A stretch of 58,358 nt of DNA from an uncultured Acidobacteriia bacterium. GTDB taxonomy: Bacteria > Acidobacteriota > Terriglobia > Bryobacterales > Bryobacteraceae. The notes beneath the pieces were generated by a model. It made no database searches. It was not told the origin of the DNA and saw only the letters and a list, made by a program, of their open reading frames with translations. Below are positions 45,788 through 54,186 of this stretch, piece after piece. The position numbers were made by a program, and so were the translations under genes. The stretch covers positions 1-58,358 of the forward strand of contig CAIYVZ010000141.1 in the NCBI GenBank assembly GCA_903929755.1. The letters are read 5' to 3'. Within the stretch, counting starts at the first letter, position 1. Every line of letters starts with the position of its first letter.

Positions 45788-46606
45788 ATGGGTGATTCAA
45801 GTGTTCTTTGGCTCCGGGTAGCGGCCGGACTTTACTCCTTCGGGCTGCTCGATGCCGTCATCACCGTTATGCGCCGCCGCGAGGCGCTCTTCCGCGTCGC
45901 CCTTACCGCGTTCGGGCTGGGCGCTGTATTCCACCTGGTCTCGCTGGTGGAATACAGTCTGGTGCTGGGCCAACTGCCCCTGAACGACATTTTCGAAACC
46001 ATGTCGTTCTGCGGCTTCATCATTACCGTTAGCTTCTTCGCCATTTTCTTCCGCTATAAAGCGGCCAGCCTCTCGGTGTTCATCTTCCCGCTGGTTTTTG
46101 TGATGACGCTGGTCGGTGCCCTCCGCAGCCCCGTCTCCACCTGGTCGAATCCCGTCGCCCGCAGCACCATTCTGGTGGTTCATGTGGTGGTCACCCTGCT
46201 GGGCTACGCCGCGCTGCTCTTCACCGCCGCCGCCTCCATCGTCTACCTCTGGCAGGAAAAACAACTAAAGCAGCGCAAGGTAATCGCCTACGCCCGCATC
46301 CTGCCTCCTTTGGGGACTCTCGACGAACTGATTTCGAATTCTCTGGGCGCAGGCTTCGGGTTCATCACGCTCGGCCTCGTCCTTGGCGTCATCTGGGCCT
46401 TTGTGGAAATGGGCACACGCTGGATTGGCGATGGGAGCGTCGCCATATCCTTCGTTACCTGGGCCGTCTACCTCGCCCTGGTCTTCTTCCGCGTTTCCGC
46501 CGGGTGGCGTGGCCGTAAGACCGCCATCCTCTCTATCGCGGCTCTTGTGTGCTGCGCCGTGACCTGGGTCCTCCACGCGCAGTTGCAGAAGAGGCTGATG
46601 CCATGA
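45788..46606 (+). CDS. hemX: HemX/CcsA-family membrane protein
   Basis: A 272-residue protein with eight membrane helices and the CcsA/HemX cytochrome-assembly pattern: VEYSLVLGQLPLNDIFETMSF and HVVVTLLGYAALLFTAA with the conserved heme-region histidine, then a tryptophan in LGVIWAFVEMG. It sits directly before hemA with an ATGA overlap, as HemX does in Bacillus. It modulates glutamyl-tRNA reductase or handles heme; the CcsA fold alone cannot settle which. Confidence 0.85.
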   Translation: MGDSSVLWLRVAAGLYSFGLLDAVITVMRRREALFRVALTAFGLGAVFHLVSLVEYSLVLGQLPLNDIFETMSFCGFIITVSFFAIFFRYKAASLSVFIFPLVFVMTLVGALRSPVSTWSNPVARSTILVVHVVVTLLGYAALLFTAAASIVYLWQEKQLKQRKVIAYARILPPLGTLDELISNSLGAGFGFITLGLVLGVIWAFVEMGTRWIGDGSVAISFVTWAVYLALVFFRVSAGWRGRKTAILSIAALVCCAVTWVLHAQLQKRLMP

Positions 46607-47871
46607 AGCTTCTGTTAGGCGGCCTGAGCCATAAAACTGCTCCGGTCGGGATGCGCGAGAAGTTTGCCATTCCCGAGGCGGAGCTCCCCCGCGCGCTCCG
46701 CGAACTACAGCGCTGCGGCGCGACGGAAGCGGTGGTCCTTTCCACCTGTAACCGCGTGGAATTCGCGATGTCGGTGCCGGAAACCTCCGAAGCCGGCGAG
46801 ATTATCGATCGCTTCCTGGCCGAATGGGGCTTCACTGGCGTCACTGCGGCCGACCTCACCCAGCACGTCTATAGGCACGAAGCCACGGAGGCCATCACCC
46901 ACCTCTACCGCGTCGCCGCCAGCCTCGATTCCATGGTGGTCGGCGAACCTCAGATCCTCGGGCAGCTTAAGGCCGCCTACGCCATAGCTCGCACCGAAGG
47001 CACTGTCGGTGGCCTCCTCGAAATGGTGGTCACGAGGTCATTCAACGTGGCCAAGCGGGTCCGCACCGAAACAGGGATCGGCCAGATGGCGGTTTCCGTC
47101 AGTTATGCCGCCGTGGAACTGGCGCGCAAAATCTTTGGTTCCCTGAAGGGCCAGACCGTGATGATTATCGGGTCCGGCAAGATGGGCGAACTGGCCGCGA
47201 AACACCTGCGACGCTCCGGAGCCAGCCGCATTCTGGTCACCAACCGGACCTGGGAACGCGCCGAAGACCTGGCCAAACTCTTCGACGGCAAAGCAGTCGA
47301 ATACCACAAATTCATCTCCGCTCTGCCTGAGGTGGATATCGTCATCGCCTCCAGCGGTGCCCCGCATTACATCCTGAATCGCGACGACATGCAGCGCGTG
47401 ATCCAGCTGCGCCGCAATCGTCCCATGTTCCTGATCGATATCGCCGTCCCCCGCAATATCGACCCCAAAGTGAACGAAATCGACGGCGTTTTCCTCTACG
47501 ACGTGGACGATCTCTCGGGCGTCGTGAACGCCAACATCCAGGAGCGCGCCCGTAAGGCCGAGCAGGCCGAAGCCATCGTTCGCGAGGAAGTGGACCGCAC
47601 GCTGGCCCGCATTCGCCTGGAATCGGTCACGCCGACCATCGTTAGTCTGCAGGAACAGCTGGAAGAAATCCGCACCGGCGAGGTCGCCAGAACCCTGCGG
47701 CGCATGCCCGGCCTCACCCCGGAACAACAGCAGCAAATCGAGACCATGACCAAGGCGATTGTGAATAAAATCGCCCACGGCCCCATCTCCGAACTCCGCA
47801 AGAATGCCGGAGACCCGGACGGTGGCCAGGCCGTCGAATGGATTCGCAAGGTCTTCCACCTGCAGGAATAG
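46603..47871 (+). CDS. hemA: Glutamyl-tRNA reductase HemA
   Basis: A 422-residue enzyme that reduces glutamyl-tRNA(Glu) to glutamate-1-semialdehyde, the first step of the C5 heme pathway. N-terminal GGLSHKTAPVG, the catalytic Cys49 in LSTCNRVE, EPQILGQLK, the NADPH loop IGSGKMGELAAKHL and the helical dimerisation C-terminus are all present. The ATG at 46603 overlaps the hemX stop. It ends 4 nt from the convergent isomerase gene. Confidence 0.97.
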   Translation: MKLLLGGLSHKTAPVGMREKFAIPEAELPRALRELQRCGATEAVVLSTCNRVEFAMSVPETSEAGEIIDRFLAEWGFTGVTAADLTQHVYRHEATEAITHLYRVAASLDSMVVGEPQILGQLKAAYAIARTEGTVGGLLEMVVTRSFNVAKRVRTETGIGQMAVSVSYAAVELARKIFGSLKGQTVMIIGSGKMGELAAKHLRRSGASRILVTNRTWERAEDLAKLFDGKAVEYHKFISALPEVDIVIASSGAPHYILNRDDMQRVIQLRRNRPMFLIDIAVPRNIDPKVNEIDGVFLYDVDDLSGVVNANIQERARKAEQAEAIVREEVDRTLARIRLESVTPTIVSLQEQLEEIRTGEVARTLRRMPGLTPEQQQQIETMTKAIVNKIAHGPISELRKNAGDPDGGQAVEWIRKVFHLQE

Positions 47872-47875
47872 GCGC

Positions 47876-48679
47876 TTAAATGTTGGCCAGCAGATGTTCC
47901 TGAATTAACCGGACCTCGGCGTACGGATCCGGATGGTCGTGGGCTTCAATCGAGTAAACACCCGCATACCCGGCATCTTTCGCGATGCCGATGCACTTCA
48001 CGAAATCGAAGGTCTCCGGCGCGTACTTGGCATGGCACAGGTGCTTCGCCAGCGGGAACATCAGCTTCATACCCCGCATGCGGATCTCGTCATTCGGGAA
48101 GTTACCAATGTCCGGCAGAGCCCCTGCACCGACGGCAGGCAGAACTTTCGCCAGAGCTTCCGGATGCGCCGACGCCACGCCGTGGTTCTCCACAATCAGG
48201 TGAATCCCGTGCGACGCAGCCTTCGCCACCAGCTTGCTGTACGAATCGATGGTGAGCGAAAGGTCTTCCAGGTTCATCACGCCAGGGTCGCAACGCACCG
48301 TTTGCGGCTTCAGGGGAGCGAGCTTGTCGATCCAGTCCATATACAGCCCCAGCGAGTAATTCCGCACCGTGTCGTCGGGCGACGAGATGCTGGGCGCATC
48401 CCACAGTTCCGCAATATCAATGGGGATATTGGTGAGCGTGCCATGCACCCGGGCGATGCGGGCACTCAACTCCGCCAGGTACCCCGGCTCGGTGGAGGCC
48501 AGATGCTTCGACACGATCTCCAGATTATGCACGCCGTACTGATCGGCGCAAATCTCGGGAAAGTCGAGAACATCCATGTCCTTTGCGGGCACCGCCGCGT
48601 TGGGGTAGCGCGTCACGGTAAACAGGTTGTGGAAGCTCCAGGTGGAGATTCCGATGCGATTGTTTTTAGCCTGGCTCAT
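47876..48679 (-). CDS. Sugar phosphate isomerase/epimerase (AP-endonuclease-2-like TIM barrel)
   Basis: A 267-residue TIM-barrel protein: GISTWSFHNLF start, metal-site residues around LIVENHGVAS, PDIGNFPND and AKYAPETFDF, and a C-terminal SIEAHDHPDPY. No signal peptide. The family handles sugars and inositols. It is the last gene of the minus-strand run isomerase-permease-isomerase (6 nt after the permease). Confidence 0.85.
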   Translation of the reverse strand: MSQAKNNRIGISTWSFHNLFTVTRYPNAAVPAKDMDVLDFPEICADQYGVHNLEIVSKHLASTEPGYLAELSARIARVHGTLTNIPIDIAELWDAPSISSPDDTVRNYSLGLYMDWIDKLAPLKPQTVRCDPGVMNLEDLSLTIDSYSKLVAKAASHGIHLIVENHGVASAHPEALAKVLPAVGAGALPDIGNFPNDEIRMRGMKLMFPLAKHLCHAKYAPETFDFVKCIGIAKDAGYAGVYSIEAHDHPDPYAEVRLIQEHLLANI

Positions 48680-48685
48680 GCAAAA

Positions 48686-50020
48686 CTACTCTATCGCGGC
48701 TTGCTCCGCTTGGAGTTCTCTGTCCTTCAGCCACCACGCCGCAATGCCCACCAGCAGCGTCAGAATCCCGAACGCAATGAACTTCCCGCCCGATGTGGCA
48801 AAGATATAGAGCCATCCAAGAAACGCAATGATTGAGGGCATCGGGTACCACCACATCCGGAACGGCATCTCAAAACCAGGCTGGCTACGCAAACGGTGCA
48901 GCGCCCAGATTTGCCCCATGAACTGGACCAGAATGCGCGTGGTCAGCAGCGCCGGAATCACGTCATCCAGCGTGAAAAAGCTGCCCGCAATCGCAATCGT
49001 TCCCAACACCAGCACCGCCACATGAGGGAAGTTCCCCGTCGGGTGCAGCCTGGCAAATACGGCGAAGAAATCGCCCGCCTTCGCCGCCGCCCAGATGATG
49101 CGGCTATACCCCAGCAACAGGGCGAACACCGAAGCCAGCGCCGTCCACAAGACCAGCAGCGTGACTGGCGCGGCCGCTTTCGCCCCATACAGCCGTTCCA
49201 TGAAATCCGCCGCAATGAATTTCGACTGCATCGCCTCCCGCCAGGGCACCACCGAGATGATGCTCAGGTTCGTCAGCGCATACATCACCGCCACCGCCGC
49301 CACCGACCACAGAATCGACCGCGGAATCACTCGCCCCGGATCCCGCACCTCGCCCGCCACGTAGCAGATATCGAAGTACCCCATGAAGTCGTACATGGCG
49401 ATCAGCATCGCCGCCCCCAGCCCACCAAAGAAGCTCCGTGACAGATGAAACGCGCCCGGCGGAAAATCAAATGCCACCTTCGCGTTGAAATTCGCCAGCC
49501 CGCTGACGATGATCACCAGCACCGTGGCCAGCATCCCCACCCAAAGCACCACCGTCAGCCGGCCGATAGCTTCAATCCGCCGATACAGCATCAGCATCAC
49601 CACCAAACCGACGCCAATGGCCAGACCGCGCATGCCCCAAGGCCCCATGCCCTTCAACAAATACCCGGAATACTGCGCGAATCCGATCAGGCCCGACGAG
49701 ATCTCCAGCGGCCCGCTCAGCACGAATTGCCAGATAAACAGAAACGGCAGCAGCCCGCCCAACCGCGTCCCGCGAAACGCCTCCCGCAGGTAGACGTAGC
49801 TCCCGCCCGTCCCCGGCAGCGCTGCCGACAACTCACTCCACACCAGACCATCGGCAACCGAAAGAATCGCCCCCAGCAGCCAGCCCAGCATGCACTGCGG
49901 CCCGCCCATGGACGCAATTATCAGGGGGATTGTAATGAACGGCCCCACCCCCACCATGTTGCTCATGTTGAGCGCAATCGCTTCGGTCAGGCCCAAACGG
50001 CGCTTCAGCTGATCGCTCAA
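48686..50020 (-). CDS. APC-family (amino acid/polyamine/organocation) permease
   Basis: A 444-residue transporter with about 12 membrane helices and the APC consensus NMVGVGPFITIPLIIA at TM1 and GGSYVYLREAF. Amino-acid or amine import is typical, but the flanking sugar enzymes suggest the substrate may be a sugar derivative, for example an amino or keto sugar. Its start overlaps the upstream isomerase stop by 4 nt, so it is co-translated. Confidence 0.88.
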   Translation of the reverse strand: MSDQLKRRLGLTEAIALNMSNMVGVGPFITIPLIIASMGGPQCMLGWLLGAILSVADGLVWSELSAALPGTGGSYVYLREAFRGTRLGGLLPFLFIWQFVLSGPLEISSGLIGFAQYSGYLLKGMGPWGMRGLAIGVGLVVMLMLYRRIEAIGRLTVVLWVGMLATVLVIIVSGLANFNAKVAFDFPPGAFHLSRSFFGGLGAAMLIAMYDFMGYFDICYVAGEVRDPGRVIPRSILWSVAAVAVMYALTNLSIISVVPWREAMQSKFIAADFMERLYGAKAAAPVTLLVLWTALASVFALLLGYSRIIWAAAKAGDFFAVFARLHPTGNFPHVAVLVLGTIAIAGSFFTLDDVIPALLTTRILVQFMGQIWALHRLRSQPGFEMPFRMWWYPMPSIIAFLGWLYIFATSGGKFIAFGILTLLVGIAAWWLKDRELQAEQAAIE

Positions 50021-50934
50021 AGGTACTTCCGGCAGGTCTCAACCAGCTTCGTGGTTTCCTCCCAGATCTCGCCCTGCCCCTCCCACTCGACGGAGAAAAA
50101 CCCCTTGTACCCGGCCTGCTTCGCAATCGCGAACGTCCGCGCCAGATCCACCCGAACCACCTTGCCGTTATCCACCTCGGAATCCTTCGCATGACAGATG
50201 TTGTACGCCTTCGCGAACAGCGCCGCCACCGCGTCGTAGTTGAACTTCTCCTCGCCCTTCAGCATTGAGTTGCAGAAATCCGGCAGCGCCCACAGCCAGG
50301 GACTGTTCACCGCCTCCAGCACCTTCACAATGAAGAACGCGTCCTCGCTCCCCAGATCGTCATTCTCCAGATTCACCACCACGCCCTTGCCCGCCCCGTA
50401 GGCCGCAACCTCGCGCAACGCCGCCGCCGTGAGCGCAACATCCGGCGCAACGCCTTTCACCTGCTGAATATGCAGCCGGACGCTGGGGCAATCAATCGCC
50501 AGCGACGTATCCATCCATTTCTTCGAATTGGCAACCGCCAGCGCACGCTTCGCCGCATCCGGATCATAAAACGAAGCCCCCACCGACGTGGGCAGATTCA
50601 CCACCACCGCGCCCGCCCTGGTGACCGCGTCCTTCAGCGTCTTCAGATAATCCGGCTCTGTGGAAGGGAAATGCTGGCCCAATAATTCCAGATTCCAGAT
50701 GCCGAATCGCTCCCGCGCCACCTTCGGAAAATCCACCAGCGCAATCAGGTCCGCTTTCGGATCCTTCGCCCGATTCCGGGGCAGTTCCAGCACGGTCCGC
50801 AGCGAATACGACGCCATCGCCAAACGGTCATCGGCAAACGACGGCAGATGCAAAGCTGGCCCGTCGGCAGCCAACAAATCGGGTACGGCAACAAGAGCGG
50901 GAAGGGCAAGAAAATCGCGTCGGGAGAGCGGCAT
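50017..50934 (-). CDS. Tat-exported sugar phosphate isomerase/epimerase-like protein
   Basis: A 305-residue TIM-barrel protein with a twin-arginine signal (SRRDFLALP followed by a hydrophobic stretch, cut near LAA). VNLENDDLG, WALPDFCNSML, CHAKDSEVDNG and FFSVEWEGQG give the metal and active-site strands. It is paralogous in plan to the gene at 47876. The gene is divergent from the Gfo/Idh/MocA oxidoreductase, with 113 nt between starts. Confidence 0.86.
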   Translation of the reverse strand: MPLSRRDFLALPALVAVPDLLAADGPALHLPSFADDRLAMASYSLRTVLELPRNRAKDPKADLIALVDFPKVARERFGIWNLELLGQHFPSTEPDYLKTLKDAVTRAGAVVVNLPTSVGASFYDPDAAKRALAVANSKKWMDTSLAIDCPSVRLHIQQVKGVAPDVALTAAALREVAAYGAGKGVVVNLENDDLGSEDAFFIVKVLEAVNSPWLWALPDFCNSMLKGEEKFNYDAVAALFAKAYNICHAKDSEVDNGKVVRVDLARTFAIAKQAGYKGFFSVEWEGQGEIWEETTKLVETCRKYL

Positions 50935-51013
50935 CGTGTTTGAAACATGATACGCGAAGAATTACGATACAAAGCGGCGTGAGAAACGCCCCCGCCGCCT
51001 CGCCGATGGTTGA

Positions 51014-51019
51014 TATAAT
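51014..51019 (+). promoter_or_regulatory. -10 box (TATAAT) of the Gfo/Idh/MocA gene
   Basis: Perfect TATAAT preceded by TG one base off the extended position, 28 nt upstream of the ATG at 51048. No good -35 is visible. Confidence 0.45.
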
Positions 51020-51047
51020 CACCCACGAGCAGACAACGCCTACAAAT

Positions 51048-52367
51048 ATGTCATCCACAACCAGAAGATTCTTCATCGGCGCCGCTACCGCAGCGGCCGC
51101 CTCTCGCGTCTGGGGCGCGAACGACAAGATCAACGTCGGCATCGTCGGCCTCGGCGGACGCGGCAGTAACCACCTCAGCACCTACCCGAAAATCGACGGC
51201 GCTCGTGTGGCCGGCCTCTGTGACGTGAACCAGACCGCCCGCGAAGTCGCCAACGGCACCCTGGTGAAGGGCGGCTACGACAAGGCCAAAGAATTCGAAG
51301 ACATGCGCGCCATGTTCGCCGACCCGACCATCGACGCCGTCTCCATCGCCACCCCCAACCACTGGCACGTCCTCGCCACCATCTGGGCCATGAAGGCAGG
51401 CAAGGACGTTTATTGCGAAAAGCCCGCCTGCTACAACATCCACGAAGGCGAACGCGTCCTGCAGGTTGCCCGCGAGACGAAAAAGATCGTCCAGGTCGGA
51501 TCCCAGCACCGAAGCACCCCGTTCAAAATGCGCGCTATGGAAGCGATTCAGGGCGGCGTCATCGGCAAGGTTTACTCGGCCAAGGGTCTCTGCTACAAGC
51601 GCCGCGTCTCCATCGGTCACAAGGCCGATACGCCCACGCCCGCCGGCATCAACTGGGATCTCTTCCTCGGCCCGGCCCCCCGCCGCCCGTTCAACGAACT
51701 CCGCTTCAAGTACAACTGGCACTGGTTCTGGGACACCGGCAACGGCGATATCGGCAACCAGGGCGTTCATGAAATGGGCATCGCCCGCTGGGCTCTGGGC
51801 GACCCCTCCTGGCCGAAAACCGCTGTCTCCACCGGCGGCAAGTATGGTCCGGACGACGACCAGGAAACCCCCAACACCCAGCTCGCCCGCTTTGATTACG
51901 GCGACAGGGAGCTGGTGTTCGAAGTCCGCGGCCTGCTGACCGGCGCCGAAGGCGTGCCAGCGGCCCCCCGTCGCGGCGCAGCGGCACCCACAACCACGCC
52001 CCTCAACGTGATGGTCGGCGACATCATTTACGGGTCGGAAGGCTGGGCCTCGCAGAGCGATCAGGGCGTTCAGTTCTACCGCGGCGAAGGCAGCGAAATG
52101 TTCCGCGAAGAGAAGCCGACGGCGGGTGAAAACACCACGAAGCTCCACATGGAGAACTTCCTCACCGGCGTGCGCTCCCGCAACATGAAGGACCTGCACG
52201 ACCCGATTGATAACGCCGTCCTCAGCGCCGGCCTCGTCCACCTGGCGAATATCAGCTACCGGACCGGCCGCAAGCTCACCGTGGAACCCGGCCTGAAGTT
52301 CACCGGCGACCCGGCTGCGACCAAGATGATCAGCCGTCCCGCGTATAGCAAGGGTTTTGAAGTTTAG
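51048..52367 (+). CDS. Tat-exported Gfo/Idh/MocA-family oxidoreductase
   Basis: A 439-residue NAD(P)-dependent dehydrogenase. The Tat signal TTRRFFIGAATAAAA is at the N-terminus, the Rossmann motif GIVGLGGRG lies at about residue 31, and the family signature DVYCEKPACYN follows. The C-terminal domain has WHWFWDTGNGDIGNQGVHEMG. It probably oxidises a sugar or inositol ring hydroxyl (often C3) in the periplasm with tightly bound cofactor. The ATG at 51048 is chosen because it starts the signal. An intrinsic terminator follows. Confidence 0.9.
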   Translation: MSSTTRRFFIGAATAAAASRVWGANDKINVGIVGLGGRGSNHLSTYPKIDGARVAGLCDVNQTAREVANGTLVKGGYDKAKEFEDMRAMFADPTIDAVSIATPNHWHVLATIWAMKAGKDVYCEKPACYNIHEGERVLQVARETKKIVQVGSQHRSTPFKMRAMEAIQGGVIGKVYSAKGLCYKRRVSIGHKADTPTPAGINWDLFLGPAPRRPFNELRFKYNWHWFWDTGNGDIGNQGVHEMGIARWALGDPSWPKTAVSTGGKYGPDDDQETPNTQLARFDYGDRELVFEVRGLLTGAEGVPAAPRRGAAAPTTTPLNVMVGDIIYGSEGWASQSDQGVQFYRGEGSEMFREEKPTAGENTTKLHMENFLTGVRSRNMKDLHDPIDNAVLSAGLVHLANISYRTGRKLTVEPGLKFTGDPAATKMISRPAYSKGFEV

Positions 52368-52400
52368 GCTGGCGGAGAGTTAATTCCGTAAGTGAACGAG

Positions 52401-52434
52401 AGCGGCAGCCGAAAGGTTGCCGCTTTCGTGTTTT
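52401..52434 (+). terminator. Intrinsic terminator after the Gfo/Idh/MocA gene
   Basis: A 10-bp stem AGCGGCAGCC/GGTTGCCGCT (one G-U pair) with a GAAA tetraloop (52401-52424), followed by T-rich TTTCGTGTTTT. It lies 34 nt after the stop and marks the border between the core and the accessory island. Confidence 0.85.
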
Positions 52435-52477
52435 GCGGTGGCAGCGGACGCAGCGATTTCCAGGCCCCGCAATTCGG

Positions 52478-53020
52478 CTACGCAGCCAGCGAGGCAGCCA
52501 CAAATGCAGCCTGCAAGGTCCTCGCATCGACGTGAAGTTCCCAAAAGCTGCCGGGGTCGTCCGATATCAGGGAAAGATGCTCCGCGACCGCACGAACTCC
52601 TGGCAACAATTCCGAGTTCATAGAAGCGGTGATGAGCCTCCCCAATCTGTCCGTGGCAGGCCCAATCCGATCATCCCCTGTTTCCCACTTCGATATTTTC
52701 GTCTTATCCGTGTGGAGGTAGCTTGCCATCTGATCTCCACTCCAGCCGAGGAATTTTCGAAGGAACCGCAATTGTTCTCCCGTCAGCCGCGCCGGGCTGT
52801 TTACGATGGCCTGCGCGATCGCCCGGTGAATTTTCGCCATCCGGGGGATGATGACGTCGGATGTCCCGCACACCGGGCAATCAGCTATCTCCACACCTTG
52901 TAACACGACATTGGGGAGACCGCTCTCCAAATATCGATAGTTTCGGCGTTCGGGCTCAACCGCCGTTCCGCAATTGTTGCATTCGTGATGCATGCATTCG
53001 GAGCCTGATGGGTTTGTCAT
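52478..53020 (-). CDS. MqsA/YgiT-type zinc-finger HTH antitoxin
   Basis: A 180-residue protein. The N-terminal zinc-finger has four cysteines (CNNC and CPVC, with CMHHEC before), and the C-terminal part has an XRE-type helix-turn-helix (FLRKFLGWSGDQMASYL, KTKISKWETG). This is the MqsA architecture: the zinc domain binds the toxin and the HTH binds the operator. The start at 53020 overlaps the stop of the DUF4258 toxin gene by 4 nt. The C-terminal tail beyond the HTH is about 60 residues longer than in E. coli MqsA. Confidence 0.85.
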   Translation of the reverse strand: MTNPSGSECMHHECNNCGTAVEPERRNYRYLESGLPNVVLQGVEIADCPVCGTSDVIIPRMAKIHRAIAQAIVNSPARLTGEQLRFLRKFLGWSGDQMASYLHTDKTKISKWETGDDRIGPATDRLGRLITASMNSELLPGVRAVAEHLSLISDDPGSFWELHVDARTLQAAFVAASLAA

Positions 53021-53253
53021 TGGGTCCTTTCGAATACGGTTATCAGTACCGCCTGTCGCGGTCTGAACGTGAACACGACTGCAATCCGGCGCTGATCGCA
53101 GGTGCGACCCTCGATCCTGTACTTCCATCCGCCGGTCCGGATGTCTTTCTCGGGCGCCATGATGATTGCTCCCGACCGGCAAACCGCTATCACGTCGTCC
53201 ATCGTGAGGCCGTCGTTCCCCAGTTCGTCCCTGAAATGCCTCGTGTAGATCAC
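53017..53253 (-). CDS. DUF4258-domain putative toxin
   Basis: A 78-residue protein, IYTRHFRDELGND at the start, GWKYRIEGR in the middle and IAVVFTFRPRQAVLITVFE at the end. This is the DUF4258 pattern found next to YgiT/MqsA-like antitoxins and probably forms a RelE/MqsR-like ribonuclease fold. The GTG at 53253 is the only start in the frame; in-frame sequence upstream (NVCIEDGT) may belong to the protein if a rarer start is used. It forms a two-gene toxin-first operon with the antitoxin. Confidence 0.78.
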   Translation of the reverse strand: MIYTRHFRDELGNDGLTMDDVIAVCRSGAIIMAPEKDIRTGGWKYRIEGRTCDQRRIAVVFTFRPRQAVLITVFERTQ

Positions 53254-53312
53254 GGTTCCGTCTTCGATGCATACGTTGAGCTGCGCTTTCGACGAAGGGA
53301 CAAGTTACGTGT

Positions 53313-53732
53313 TCATGTTTCCATCAGGACAAGACCAGCCGCCAGCGCCGCTTTTCGTAAATCGCCATCGAGGCTGGCAAGGGGAAGTGCTGTACGTTTG
53401 GCCAGTTCCAGATAAGCGGCATCATAAATTGTGAGCTTATATTCCGTGGCTATCCGGATCACGGCTTCCCAGTTTCCAGGAGAGTAAGGGGGCTCGATGC
53501 GGATCGGAAGGGCAGCAAGATCGCGTGCAAACCGGGCGACCGTTTCTGGGCCGATCCTTCCTCGCCGCACAGCCATGATGAGCCCATTCATAACCTCGGT
53601 AGGCCAGTGAGCGGGCACAATCGCCGTCTCTCCCGAACGAAGACGCTCCAGCAGCGCTTCGGTCGCCGGCGTACCTTCCTCTTCGAAGCACCACGGGAGA
53701 GTTGCCGACGCGTCGGCAACAAAACCCGGCAT
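53313..53732 (-). CDS. vapC: PIN-domain toxin (VapC-like)
   Basis: A 139-residue PIN endoribonuclease. Acidic residues are Asp7 (VADASATLPW), Glu46 in WPTEVMNGL, and the Asp in the TIYDAAYLELA motif plus the final LASLDGDLRKAA. These match the four PIN metal ligands. It overlaps its antitoxin gene by 1 nt. VapC toxins cut tRNA or rRNA; the target is unknown. Confidence 0.9.
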   Translation of the reverse strand: MPGFVADASATLPWCFEEEGTPATEALLERLRSGETAIVPAHWPTEVMNGLIMAVRRGRIGPETVARFARDLAALPIRIEPPYSPGNWEAVIRIATEYKLTIYDAAYLELAKRTALPLASLDGDLRKAALAAGLVLMET

Positions 53733-53986
53733 CAGTACTTACGACCCTCTTCGATCAGGTCCTTGATCCCGAGGCCACCGAGCGTGATGCCCCGACGCAA
53801 TTCACGAATATCAGCCACAGCCTCTGCGGGCGTCATCATTCGGACAGGTTCCGTGGGTGCTTCCTGCTCGGCCAGTGTTTCCAGCGCATGGATCACCACC
53901 TCCTGAGGTGAGCGATATCGACCACTGCGGAGGTGCGCCGCAACGAGCTGTTCGCCGTGGGGGTCGAGCGTCAACGTCAGGGACAT
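53732..53986 (-). CDS. ParD-like / CopG-type antitoxin paired with the PIN toxin
   Basis: An 84-residue protein. The N-terminal ribbon-helix-helix has LTLDPHGEQLVAAHL and GRYRSPQEVVIHALETLAE. The C-terminal linker and tail (ELRRGITLGGLGIKDLIEEGRKY) resemble the toxin-neutralising tails of antitoxins paired with PIN proteins. The antitoxin precedes the toxin with a 1-nt overlap, the usual order for this group. The combination of a ParD-like N-terminus with a PIN toxin is a partner shuffle. Confidence 0.82.
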   Translation of the reverse strand: MSLTLTLDPHGEQLVAAHLRSGRYRSPQEVVIHALETLAEQEAPTEPVRMMTPAEAVADIRELRRGITLGGLGIKDLIEEGRKY

Positions 53987-54071
53987 GATTTTAGTCTATT
54001 ACGCTTCTCACTATTAGTGGGACATATCATCCCGTATCCGAACACCCCGGGATGCCGAATTTGTTGGAACT

Positions 54072-54118
54072 TGAGGCGCAACTTGGGGCCTCACAATCAC
54101 GACCGGCTCGTTCTTGCC
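54072..54118. repeat. 47-bp imperfect direct repeat, copy A
   Basis: TGAGGCGCA followed after 10 nt by TCACAATCACGACCGGCTCG and TTCTTGCC. It aligns with copy B at 56062-56109 with about 80 percent identity over the core. Copy A lies just past the 3' end of the two-gene cassette. Confidence 0.6.
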
Positions 54119-54186
54119 ACTGATACCCGTGCGAACCCCGCGGACTAACGGTGGATGATGCTACTTCCCCGCAGGGCAAGGGCTGG

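Noticed and set aside
44870-50194. Several 180-300-residue open frames on the plus strand (around 44870, 47933, 49445)
   Set aside because: Each is opposite a well-supported gene (mtaB, isomerase, permease) and lacks any domain.
51051-52241. 396-residue open frame on the minus strand
   Set aside because: Antisense to the Gfo/Idh/MocA gene, which has a Tat signal, NAD motif and family signature.
52478-53272. Longer version of the MqsA-like antitoxin starting at 53272
   Set aside because: The extra N-terminus is antisense-like Arg-rich sequence over the toxin gene; the ATG at 53020 overlaps the toxin stop as expected.
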